Positions 1-7,494 of a stretch of DNA of 64,000 nt are shown here, in pieces. Each line of letters begins with the position of its first letter. Positions within the stretch are counted from its first letter, which is position 1. Both the position numbers and the translations under genes were made by a program. Below the pieces are notes generated by a model, which saw only the letters and a program-made list of their open reading frames with translations, did not search any database and was not told the DNA's origin. The DNA comes from Bacteroidales bacterium (GTDB lineage: Bacteria; Bacteroidota; Bacteroidia; Bacteroidales; UBA932), in NCBI GenBank assembly GCA_017938925.1, contig JAGBAO010000005.1, positions 18,950-82,949 on the forward strand, read 5' to 3'.

Positions 1-803
1 TAGAGAGTTCCGTTGCTGTAGAGTACGCCGCCCCATGTGTTGTGGTTTGCATTGATGGAGCCGCGGAGGGTGATGATCACCTTCTTTGCACGTGGGAACT
101 TTGCCATGAGCTGCTTGCATACGCTCTCGAACTCTGCAGCGTTCACCTCGCCCTGAGTTGCAGTCACATCGAAACCCTCAGGCTTGATTCCGAACACCTT
201 CTCCGCATCTTCCTCGTTTCCGAGAATCACATCGCAGCCGGCAACGAGCTCAGGCATCACTTCAGATGCTGTCTTGCCGTATTTCCAAAGGTTCTTTCTG
301 TAGTTAAGGTCGCATGAAACAGTGACTCCAAGCTTGTTTGCAGCCTTGATGGCCTCAAGACAAACGTCTGCAGCTCCCTGGCTGATTGCCGGAGTGATAC
401 CTGTCCAGTGGAACCAGTCGGCACCTTCGAACACCTTTTCCCAGTCGATCATTCCTTTCTCGATCTGAGCGATGGATGAATGTGCGCGGTCATACACGAC
501 CTTGCTCGGACGTGCCACTGCACCTGTCTCAAGGAAATATATTCCAAGACGGTCGCCTCCGTAGATGCAGTGCTTTGTGCCCACTCCGTAGCTGTGGAGG
601 TCCTTGATGCAGCTTTCTGCAATGTCGTTCTTTGGAAATCTTGTCACGAACTCAGCATCGAGACCGTAGTTCGCGAGTGAAACAGCAACATTGGCCTCTC
701 CGCCACCGAAAGTGACTTCGAACTGTTTTGCCTGTGAAAATCTGAGATATCCGGGTGTTGCAAGGCGGAGCATGATCTCGCCGAATGTAATTACTTTTGC
801 CAT
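1..803 (-). CDS. kdgK: PfkB-family sugar kinase, probably 2-dehydro-3-deoxygluconokinase (3' end outside window)
   Basis: The reading frame starts at the ATG whose complement is at 801-803 and runs open to the window edge, so about 267 N-terminal residues are visible and the C-terminus is missing. The N-terminus MAKVITFGEIMLRL and the glycine-rich FGGGEANVAVSLANYG segment are typical of the ribokinase/PfkB fold. The C-terminal anion-hole motif (GAGD) would lie off the window. It is the last visible gene of a leftward operon with kduI and kduD, whose product is 2-keto-3-deoxygluconate. Phosphorylation of that sugar acid to KDPG is therefore the most likely reaction. Family assignment is firm; substrate rests on the operon. 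Confidence 0.85.
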   Translation of the reverse strand, partial: MAKVITFGEIMLRLATPGYLRFSQAKQFEVTFGGGEANVAVSLANYGLDAEFVTRFPKNDIAESCIKDLHSYGVGTKHCIYGGDRLGIYFLETGAVARPSKVVYDRAHSSIAQIEKGMIDWEKVFEGADWFHWTGITPAISQGAADVCLEAIKAANKLGVTVSCDLNYRKNLWKYGKTASEVMPELVAGCDVILGNEEDAEKVFGIKPEGFDVTATQGEVNAAEFESVCKQLMAKFPRAKKVIITLRGSINANHNTWGGVLYSNGTL

Positions 804-823
804 AATGATTTATTTAGATCCCT

Positions 824-888
824 GGTCAAGCCGGGGATGACTTGTGTCTTGTACTTTTCCGGTCAAGCCGGGGATGACTTGTATCTTG
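824..888. repeat. Tandem 28-bp direct repeat between kduI and the kinase
   Basis: Two copies of a unit beginning GGTCAAGCCGGGGATGACTT (824-851 and 861-888) differ by one base and are spaced 37 bp start to start. They fill most of the 87-bp gap between the kinase start and the kduI stop. The unit resembles short dispersed intergenic elements found in many bacterial genomes. No protein or terminator is evident here. Confidence 0.7.
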
Positions 889-890
889 AA

Positions 891-1832
891 TTATCTCATT
901 TCAGTGTAAGGAATCTCATCCTTGTCACCATAGTTAAGGTTCTCGCCGCCCATTCCCCAGATGAACATATAGTTGCTGGTTCCTGCTGCTGCGTGGATAG
1001 ACCACTCAGGTGAGGTGATTGCCTGCTCGTTCTGCATCCATACGAGTCTCTGCTGCTTAGGCTCTCCCATCAGATGGCAGATCGCGTTGCCTGGCTTTAC
1101 GTTGAAATAGAAGTATGCCTCCATGCGGCGTGTGTGAGTGTGAGCCGGCATTGTGTTCCATACTGAACCTGGGAGAAGCTCTGTGAGACCCATCTGAAGC
1201 TGGTTCGTGCCTCCGTTCTTTACCTTGCCGAGCACTGAACTGACGATGAGCTGGTTCACGATGCGGTCGTTGCTGTCCTCCATCTTTCCGTAGTGTTCAG
1301 ACTTTGCTATGGCATATTTCTTAGGATCTGCGTTCTTGTCAGTAGTGATAAGCTGAGTCACATACTCCTTGTATGCAGGAGTCGAGTTGATGTAGAACTT
1401 CGCAGGATTTGCAGGGTCAACGCTCCTGAAGGTCACTTCCTTCTTTCCGCATCCCACATAGAGTCCTTCCTTGAATGTCATTGGATATTCCTTGCCGTCA
1501 ACGGTGACAATTCCGTCGCCTCCTACATTGATCACTCCAAGCTCGCGTCTGTCGAGGAAATGCTCTGCCTTCAGCTCGTCGAATGTCTCGAGGACGAGGG
1601 TCTTGTTCACAGGCATGACTCCTCCGTAGATGAGACGGTCGTAGAGAGTGTAGGTGAGGTTGATCTCATCAGGAGACATCACCTTCTCCATAAGGAATGA
1701 CCCACGGAGACGCTCTGTGTCATAATGCTTCACATCATCTGGATGGCAAGCAGTCTGGATTGTGTAGTTAAGCTGCGCATTTGCTGCAAACGAGAAGAGG
1801 CAGGTCGCTGCCAGAATAAAAATCTTCTTCAT
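891..1832 (-). CDS. kduI: 5-dehydro-4-deoxy-D-glucuronate isomerase with an N-terminal signal peptide
   Basis: This enzyme converts 5-keto-4-deoxyuronate, released by unsaturated uronyl hydrolases or pectate lyases, to 3-deoxy-D-glycero-2,5-hexodiulosonate, the substrate of KduD. The metal ligands of the cupin fold are visible: H231 and H233 in [11 protein letters not shown]238, and H280 in WSIHAAAG. The protein has 313 residues against 278 for E. coli KduI. About 22 extra residues are at the N-terminus and form a signal peptide ([19 protein letters not shown], likely cut before Q20); the rest are an internal insertion before the active site. A periplasmic location is therefore predicted, which is unusual because the pathway is normally cytoplasmic. 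The gene lies 12 bp after the permease gene in the same operon. Confidence 0.93.
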   Translation of the reverse strand: MKKIFILAATCLFSFAANAQLNYTIQTACHPDDVKHYDTERLRGSFLMEKVMSPDEINLTYTLYDRLIYGGVMPVNKTLVLETFDELKAEHFLDRRELGVINVGGDGIVTVDGKEYPMTFKEGLYVGCGKKEVTFRSVDPANPAKFYINSTPAYKEYVTQLITTDKNADPKKYAIAKSEHYGKMEDSNDRIVNQLIVSSVLGKVKNGGTNQLQMGLTELLPGSVWNTMPAHTHTRRMEAYFYFNVKPGNAICHLMGEPKQQRLVWMQNEQAITSPEWSIHAAAGTSNYMFIWGMGGENLNYGDKDEIPYTEMR

Positions 1833-1844
1833 GGTCTGTATGGT

Positions 1845-3254
1845 TTATTTGTTTTCTTCTGTTGTCTGTTTTGAGTTCTTCTGATACTTGATGATGGCAC
1901 GACGGTTCAGGAATATCAGGAACATGGTTATGAGCACGAGAACTGTCACACCGATCCACTTGAGTGAATATGAAAGGTGGAAGATCACCCATGCAAGCGG
2001 GCTCGAAGCGAAGTCGAGAGAGCCGCCTTCGAAGCCCGCTGGAATAGCTACTGCCGCATCTCCGGTTGCCGCATATACGTCATGGGCAGCAAGAGTGAAG
2101 TATGGTGCGAGGTCAGTCACGAAATAAAGACCGATCAGCATCACCACGAGTCCGATGATGAATGTCTTGGGAACATTGCCCTTGGTGATAGGAAGGATCA
2201 TCGGGAACACATAGAACATTCCGGCAAGTGAAGCCAGCGGAAGGAATTCGTTGCCGGGCAGAACCACAGCCAGAACGAGTGTTACAGGAATAAGGAGAAG
2301 TGAAACGACCAGTGTCGTAGGGTGGCCGATCACAAGAGCCGGGCTCATTCCGATGTTGAGACCCTTGGCTCCCTTGAACTTCCTGTTGATGAGCTCACGT
2401 GTTGCGTCAGAGATAGGCTTGAGGCCTTCGATAAAGAGGGAAGTGATGCGCGGGATGAGTTCCATCACGGCTCCCATCTTGATTCCGAGTCCGAGGATAT
2501 AAGGAATCTTCTCCACGATCTCCTTCCAGCTTTCGCATGAGAGGGCTCCGATGATGATTCCGACAAGGATACCGAGGAAGAGAGGCTCTCCGAGAAGGCC
2601 GAATTTCTTCTTCATGCCCTCAGCATCGATGTCGAGCTTGTTCATGCCGGGAATCTTGTCCAGTCCTGCGTTGATCGCCTCTGCGAAAGGCACGAAACCC
2701 TGAACAAAAGGCTGAGGAATCGAGATTCCCTCCATCTTGTCGTAGAATCCCTGGAAACGGTCGGCAGTGTAGTCTGCGAGGATGAGGGTGATGATGTAGC
2801 AGATGATTGCCGCGAAGAATCCCCACCAGATGTTGCCGGAAGCGAAATATACGATTGCTCCGATGAAGGCGAAATGCCAGTAGTTCCAGAGGTCGATATT
2901 CACTGTGCGTGTGGTCTTGGTGATGAGCATCAGGATGTTTACTCCAAGGCATACAGGAATGATGAATGCTCCCACTGATGTGTTATATGCCACAGAAGCT
3001 GCTGCAGGCCAGCCCATGTCGAAAACCTTGAGCTGAAGACCGTAGATCTCTACGACGCGGCTCAGTGCCGGTCCGAGTGTGCTGGTCAGCAGGGAAGTGA
3101 TCACCGAGAGTCCGACGAATCCGACTCCCACAAGAAGACCGCTCTTGAGGGCCTTGCTGAACTTGATGCCTATGCAGACACCGAGGATGGTGAAGATGAT
3201 AGGCATCATCACCGCGGCACCAAGGCCGATGATATAACTGAATACTTGTTCCAT
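1845..3254 (-). CDS. GatC-type (galactitol family) PTS IIC permease, orphan
   Basis: A polytopic membrane protein of 469 residues with about ten hydrophobic segments. It aligns by eye along its length with the EIIC-GAT family (galactitol GatC/SgcC): the start MEQVFSYIIGLGAAVMMPI, the WNYWH segment near residue 124, the conserved KFGLLGEP near 219 and the IGHPT segment near 310. No phosphorylatable IIA or IIB domain is fused, and none is encoded in the visible part of the operon. Bacteroidales usually lack a sugar PTS. It sits between the DUF4861 lipoprotein gene (17 bp upstream) and kduI (12 bp downstream). A role as a PTS-independent transporter for an unsaturated-uronate derivative is inferred. 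IIA/IIB genes beyond the window edge cannot be excluded. Confidence 0.85.
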   Translation of the reverse strand: MEQVFSYIIGLGAAVMMPIIFTILGVCIGIKFSKALKSGLLVGVGFVGLSVITSLLTSTLGPALSRVVEIYGLQLKVFDMGWPAAASVAYNTSVGAFIIPVCLGVNILMLITKTTRTVNIDLWNYWHFAFIGAIVYFASGNIWWGFFAAIICYIITLILADYTADRFQGFYDKMEGISIPQPFVQGFVPFAEAINAGLDKIPGMNKLDIDAEGMKKKFGLLGEPLFLGILVGIIIGALSCESWKEIVEKIPYILGLGIKMGAVMELIPRITSLFIEGLKPISDATRELINRKFKGAKGLNIGMSPALVIGHPTTLVVSLLLIPVTLVLAVVLPGNEFLPLASLAGMFYVFPMILPITKGNVPKTFIIGLVVMLIGLYFVTDLAPYFTLAAHDVYAATGDAAVAIPAGFEGGSLDFASSPLAWVIFHLSYSLKWIGVTVLVLITMFLIFLNRRAIIKYQKNSKQTTEENK

Positions 3255-3271
3255 ATTGGTTGTTTAGTTGT

Positions 3272-4522
3272 CTATTTTACAGTAATTATAAGTGGTTCCT
3301 TGATCTGAGCGGCGAACTTTTCCAGATATCCTGTCCACTGCCCATATGTCTTCATATCTGAGTGGTCCCAGCCGAAGCCCCAGTAATAGGTGAATTCCTC
3401 GCCCGGTTCATAGTCTGTGCAGGCCAGCACATGGCCCGGAGCTCCACCCCTTTCTTCTTTCATCTCCTTTTCGGAGTGGAAGACAGTCTTCATCTGCTTC
3501 ATTGCTTCCGGATACACATGGCCGACGAAATGGGTTCCGTTGTCAATATCCGGGTTACGCTTGTCGAAATTGATGGAAGGAGCAGGATAGGCTATATATC
3601 CTTTCTGAATGTCTGTTATTTCCTTCCCGTCTTTGTCTCTCAGCACGATTCCGGCTACAAGTTCCCTTGTCTGGCTCAGATTCTCATATACGACGGTAGT
3701 GCGGTTAAGGTAAGAACCCGCATCGAGCGTGATGAGCCTTGTCTCGACGACTTCCGCATCCCGACCGATGGTGACAGGAGCGAATGTAAGCCTGAATGAC
3801 ATTCTGAGAGGGCCGTTATCGAGGATCTCATACTCTTTATAGCACCATGGGTATATGATCTCTTCATCCACCAGTGCTGTCACGCCTGCTCCCAGATTCG
3901 GACCCACTGCGTAGGCGTCCATGCCATATCCATGGTCAACATGGAAGCTCATGGAGTCTATCAGATAGTCTTCTGCTGCTTGTGGGTCACTCTGTTTCAG
4001 CTCGTTATATATGCTTCGGTTTCTTTCTCCCGTATTAAGCTCATAGAACTTTCCTATCACCGGCAGATCTGTTCCTCTCTTGGCAAAAAGGTCATATCCG
4101 AATCCTCTTTCTCCCTTAGCCTGAAGTGCAGGACCATAGGCCCTGAATCCTACGAGGTCATTTTCCCATGCGAAGTCATCAAGTCTTTCAGGGTAATGTC
4201 TTCCGCATGCGTAGGTCTGGTATTCAGAAGGCTGCCCTTTAGTTATCTTGTATGTACCGTTTTCTCCCGCCTTCATTTCCACCTGGAAGATCACCTTTGC
4301 ATCGCTGGTGATCTGGTATGGCTGCTCCTCTCCGGCCTCGTTTCTGATGATGAAGCTTTCACCGTCCTTAAGGTCCAGTGCCCCGGATATCTGTTCGGAG
4401 CACAGTTCCACCATTTCCGGGAGCCTGTCCGAGTCCGTTCCGTTAGTCACAGTGACAGTGACCGCAGGACAGCAGGAGGCGAGAATCAATACAGGCAGAA
4501 TCAGTAGTGCAATTTTTTTCAT
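3272..4522 (-). CDS. DUF4861 family lipoprotein
   Basis: A 416-residue protein when started at the ATG complementary to 4520-4522, which gives a clean lipoprotein signal MKKIALLILPVLILASC with the lipidated cysteine at residue 17. A start 12 codons earlier would put charged residues before the signal and is less likely. The body (for example YACGRHYPERLDDFAWENDLVGFR, given here only as its first residues YACGRHYPERLDDFAW) is typical of DUF4861, a family found in polysaccharide lyase and uronate gene clusters of Bacteroidota, with no enzyme activity that I can name. Its position between kduD and the permease suggests a periplasmic role in uronic-acid processing or binding. Confidence 0.8.
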   Translation of the reverse strand: MKKIALLILPVLILASCCPAVTVTVTNGTDSDRLPEMVELCSEQISGALDLKDGESFIIRNEAGEEQPYQITSDAKVIFQVEMKAGENGTYKITKGQPSEYQTYACGRHYPERLDDFAWENDLVGFRAYGPALQAKGERGFGYDLFAKRGTDLPVIGKFYELNTGERNRSIYNELKQSDPQAAEDYLIDSMSFHVDHGYGMDAYAVGPNLGAGVTALVDEEIIYPWCYKEYEILDNGPLRMSFRLTFAPVTIGRDAEVVETRLITLDAGSYLNRTTVVYENLSQTRELVAGIVLRDKDGKEITDIQKGYIAYPAPSINFDKRNPDIDNGTHFVGHVYPEAMKQMKTVFHSEKEMKEERGGAPGHVLACTDYEPGEEFTYYWGFGWDHSDMKTYGQWTGYLEKFAAQIKEPLIITVK

Positions 4523-4541
4523 TTTTTTTGCCTTTACATAA

Positions 4542-4576
4542 ATTGAAGATAGAGTCACCTTGACCCTATCTTCAAT
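4542..4576. promoter_or_regulatory. 35-nt near-perfect palindrome between kduD and the DUF4861 gene
   Basis: ATTGAAGATAG (4542-4552) and CTATCTTCAAT (4566-4576) pair perfectly. After one A/C mismatch, GTCA and TGAC continue the stem around a 3-nt centre. It lies in the 63-bp gap inside the operon. There is no U-run on the leftward transcript, so it is not a classic terminator. It may be an mRNA processing or stabilising hairpin, or an operator for an internal promoter. Confidence 0.55.
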
Positions 4577-4585
4577 ATTATAAAA

Positions 4586-5380
4586 TTACTTAGGCTGCTT
4601 GCCGATGTATGCGAGGATACCTCCGTCCACATAAAGCACGTGTCCGTTCACAAAATCCGAAGCATTTGAAGCGAGGAACACGACAGGTCCCATAAGGTCC
4701 TCAGGAGTGCCCCAACGCTCTGCAGGAGTCTTTGCAACGATGAATGAATCGAACGGATGGCGGCTGCCGTCTGCCTGACGCTCACGAAGAGGAGCTGTCT
4801 GTGGAGTCGCGATATATCCCGGTCCTATGCCGTTGCACTGGATGTTGTACTGGCCATACTCAGAAGCGATGTTTCTGGTGAGCATCTTCAGACCGCCCTT
4901 GGCAGCAGCGTACGCAGACACGGTCTCACGTCCGAGTTCAGACATCATCGAGCAGATGTTGATGATCTTTCCTGCCTTCTTCTCCATCATTCCAGGGAGG
5001 ACTGCCTTCGCGCAGATGTAAGGAGCAACGAGGTCGATGTCAACCACCTGGCGGAACTCCTCGGCAGCCATTTCGTGCATCGGGATACGCTTGATGATAC
5101 CAGCATTGTTAACGAGTATATCAACCGGACCGAGAGTTGCGGCGATATCAGCAACCATTGCCTTCACACCTTCTTCATCAGTAGCGTCGCAGATGTATCC
5201 TTTTGCATCTATACCGAGCTTGGCGTACTCCTCGAGAGCCTTGTCCATATTTGCCTGTGTGCGACAGTTGAAAGCGATCTTTGCACCAGCCTCAGCGAGA
5301 GCCTGTGCCATTGCGAATCCGATTCCGTAAGCGGCGCCCGTAACGAGAGCGACCTTGCCTTCAAGAGAAAAATTTACCAT
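4586..5380 (-). CDS. kduD: 2-dehydro-3-deoxy-D-gluconate 5-dehydrogenase (short-chain dehydrogenase)
   Basis: KduD reduces 3-deoxy-D-glycero-2,5-hexodiulosonate to 2-keto-3-deoxygluconate in the cytoplasm. The Rossmann motif TGAAYGIGFAMA is near residues 14-25, the NNAG motif is at about residue 90, and the catalytic Ser-Tyr-x3-Lys appears as SAYAAAKGG. The chosen start (complement of 5378-5380) gives MVNFSLEGKVALVTG and 264 residues, as usual for SDRs. An upstream in-frame ATG at 5431 falls inside the promoter -7 box and is rejected. It is the first gene of the leftward uronate operon. Confidence 0.92.
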   Translation of the reverse strand: MVNFSLEGKVALVTGAAYGIGFAMAQALAEAGAKIAFNCRTQANMDKALEEYAKLGIDAKGYICDATDEEGVKAMVADIAATLGPVDILVNNAGIIKRIPMHEMAAEEFRQVVDIDLVAPYICAKAVLPGMMEKKAGKIINICSMMSELGRETVSAYAAAKGGLKMLTRNIASEYGQYNIQCNGIGPGYIATPQTAPLRERQADGSRHPFDSFIVAKTPAERWGTPEDLMGPVVFLASNASDFVNGHVLYVDGGILAYIGKQPK

Positions 5381-5428
5381 AATCTTTATGTTCTTAAATT
5401 TTGTTTTTGGGGGTCGTTTTGAATCAAA

Positions 5429-5460
5429 CAAATTTATGAATTTATAATCGAAAAATCAAA
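5429..5460 (-). promoter_or_regulatory. Bacteroidota-type promoter for the kduD operon
   Basis: On the minus strand TTTG (5457-5460) is followed after exactly 20 bp by TAAATTTG (5429-5436). This matches the Bacteroides primary sigma-factor consensus TTTG-N19-21-TAnnTTTG. The spacing to the kduD ATG is about 48 bp. Confidence 0.75.
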
Positions 5461-5518
5461 TACGTGGATCGGGTGAGCGATTGTTCAATATTTCCATCCT
5501 TTTGTCGCAATTATTATA

Positions 5519-5526
5519 TATATTTG
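5519..5526 (+). promoter_or_regulatory. Probable -7 element upstream of the NagB/PIG-L gene
   Basis: TATATTTG matches TAnnTTTG 25 bp before the ATG at 5551. A TTTG at 5501-5504 is only 14 bp upstream, shorter than the usual spacer, so the -33 element is uncertain. Confidence 0.45.
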
Positions 5527-5550
5527 TACGATTCAAACTGAAACCACAAT

Positions 5551-7467
5551 ATGAAGAAGTTTACATTACCAAAGGATGGAGGCTTGATTGAGGAGGGACT
5601 TCCGCTCGGAATCAAGCACACTTATGAAAGAATCCCAGTCCATATCTATGAGGATGAGGAACAGGCAAGTGAAAGACTTGCTGAAAAGATAGCTGCTTCA
5701 ATCAATGCGGCGGAAGGTGTGTTCCGTCTGGGACTTACCACCGGTTCATCTCCGGTAGCTCTGTACAGAAGTCTTGTTCGTCGTCATGAAGCTGGTGAGA
5801 TATCTTTCAGAAATGTGGAGATCTTCAGTATAGATGAATATTATCCTGCACCGGAGGATTCCCGCAGCCGTAATAGAAGACTTTATGAGGAACTTGTGTC
5901 TAAAGTGGACATCAAGCCGGAAAATGTACACGTTCCGAAGCTTACCAGGACCTTGGATGGAATGGAAGTTTCGGAATTTTGTCGTAAATACGACCAGATG
6001 GCCCGCGGTCTGGACCTTCTCATCATGGGTATGGGAGAAAAGGGACAGGTCGGCTTCAATGAGGCCGGTGCATCCGAGCTTAGCCGCACCAGAACAGTTC
6101 TTCTTCCTTATGGCTCAAGAAAGCGTCAGTCCAGAAACTTCTCAGGTAATGTTGAGGCGACACCGCACACAGCAATTGCGATGGGTATCTCTACAATGAT
6201 GAGTGCCAAGAAGATACATCTTATCGCATGGGGTGAGGACAAGGCCGAGGCGGTCAAGAGAGTCTCCGAGGACAAGGCGGATCCGTCATGGGCTGCATCT
6301 CTTCTTCAGTCACATGACAACATCTCGATGTATGTGGATGAGAACTCAGCTTCTCTTTTGACCAGAAACGTTGCTCCATGGCTTGTCGGCCCGTGCGAGT
6401 GGACTCCGAAGTTCATCCGTAAGGCTGTAGTCTGGCTTTGCGAGCAGGTGCATAAGCCTATTCTCAAACTTACTCAGGGCGATTATCTCTCGAACGGTCT
6501 TGGAGAACTTCTTGAACTTCACGGTCCGTATGACCAGATCAATATCAATGTGTTCAACGACTTTCAGCATACCATTTCCGGATGGCCTGGTGGAAAGCCT
6601 AACGCTGACGACAGCACGAGGCCGGTTCCTTCTTCACCGTTCCCTAAGAGGGTGGTGATCTTCTCGCCTCATCCGGATGACGATGTGATTTCGATGGGAG
6701 GAACCTTCATCCGTCTTGCAGAGCAGGGACACGATGTTCATGTGGCATATGAGACTTCAGGTAATGTGGCCGTCCACGATGATGTTGTGCTCCAGCATAT
6801 GGATGCTGCCCGTGAACTCGGTTTCGGTGACAGATTCGAGGAGGTGCGCCAGATCATAGCATCAAAGAAGCCGGGTGAGCCTGAGCCGCGTGCTCTTCTC
6901 AATCTCAAGGGAGCGATCAGACGTGCCGAGGCAAAGAGTGCGGTACGTTCGTTCGGACTCAACGACCAGACCAACACGCACTTCCTCAATCTTCCTTTCT
7001 ATGAGACAGGAGGAATCAAGAAAGGGGAGAGGTCTCAGGCTGATATCGACATAATCAAGGATCTTCTTCAGAAGGTTCAGCCGCATCAGATCTACCTTGC
7101 CGGCGACCTCGCTGACCCTCATGGAACCCACAGGGTATGTACTGAGGCTGTCCTTGAGGCTTTGAACCAGCTTGAAGGTGAGGCATGGCTCAAGGAATGT
7201 CATGTATGGCTTTATCGCGGTGCATGGATGGAGTGGGAACTCGGAAAGGTGGATATGGCGGTTCCGCTCAGCCCGGATGAGGTGATCAAGAAGCGTCACG
7301 CCATCTATCGTCACCTTTCTCAGAAGGACATCGTGCCGTTCCCTGGAGAGGACCCACGCGAGTTCTGGCAGAGGGCGGAGGAGAGGACTCAGAACACTGC
7401 CCGTCTCTACAATGAACTCGGAATGGCTGAGTATCAGGCTATCGAGGTCTTCGTGAGACTCTTTTAG
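5551..7467 (+). CDS. NagB-like domain fused to a PIG-L/LmbE deacetylase domain
   Basis: A 638-residue two-domain protein. Residues about 30-290 are a glucosamine-6-phosphate deaminase/isomerase fold (LGLTTGSSP phosphate loop, FSIDEYYP). Residues about 365-600 are a PIG-L type metal-dependent N-deacetylase, with the zinc motif PHPDDD (H374, D376, D377) and a distal DPHGTHR histidine. Annotation pipelines call such Bacteroidales proteins glucosamine-6-phosphate deaminase. In the NagB half, however, the canonical catalytic segment GxGxDGHxxFNEP reads GMGEKGQVGFNEAG (162-173), so the usual aspartate and histidine are K164 and Q166. The deaminase half may be altered or regulatory. The domain pair suggests amino-sugar deacetylation coupled to deamination. 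It is followed 27 bp later by a phosphohexomutase gene. Confidence 0.85.
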   Translation: MKKFTLPKDGGLIEEGLPLGIKHTYERIPVHIYEDEEQASERLAEKIAASINAAEGVFRLGLTTGSSPVALYRSLVRRHEAGEISFRNVEIFSIDEYYPAPEDSRSRNRRLYEELVSKVDIKPENVHVPKLTRTLDGMEVSEFCRKYDQMARGLDLLIMGMGEKGQVGFNEAGASELSRTRTVLLPYGSRKRQSRNFSGNVEATPHTAIAMGISTMMSAKKIHLIAWGEDKAEAVKRVSEDKADPSWAASLLQSHDNISMYVDENSASLLTRNVAPWLVGPCEWTPKFIRKAVVWLCEQVHKPILKLTQGDYLSNGLGELLELHGPYDQININVFNDFQHTISGWPGGKPNADDSTRPVPSSPFPKRVVIFSPHPDDDVISMGGTFIRLAEQGHDVHVAYETSGNVAVHDDVVLQHMDAARELGFGDRFEEVRQIIASKKPGEPEPRALLNLKGAIRRAEAKSAVRSFGLNDQTNTHFLNLPFYETGGIKKGERSQADIDIIKDLLQKVQPHQIYLAGDLADPHGTHRVCTEAVLEALNQLEGEAWLKECHVWLYRGAWMEWELGKVDMAVPLSPDEVIKKRHAIYRHLSQKDIVPFPGEDPREFWQRAEERTQNTARLYNELGMAEYQAIEVFVRLF

Positions 7468-7494
7468 AATAATTAATTTAAACCCAAAATACCA

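Noticed and set aside
824-888. A CRISPR array
   Set aside because: Only two repeat units with a 9-bp spacer and no cas gene; the repeats are of the intergenic dispersed type.
4586-5380. A hydroxysteroid dehydrogenase partner for the steroid-reductase pair
   Set aside because: The short-chain dehydrogenase is embedded in the uronate operon and matches KduD; it is 25 kb from the reductases.
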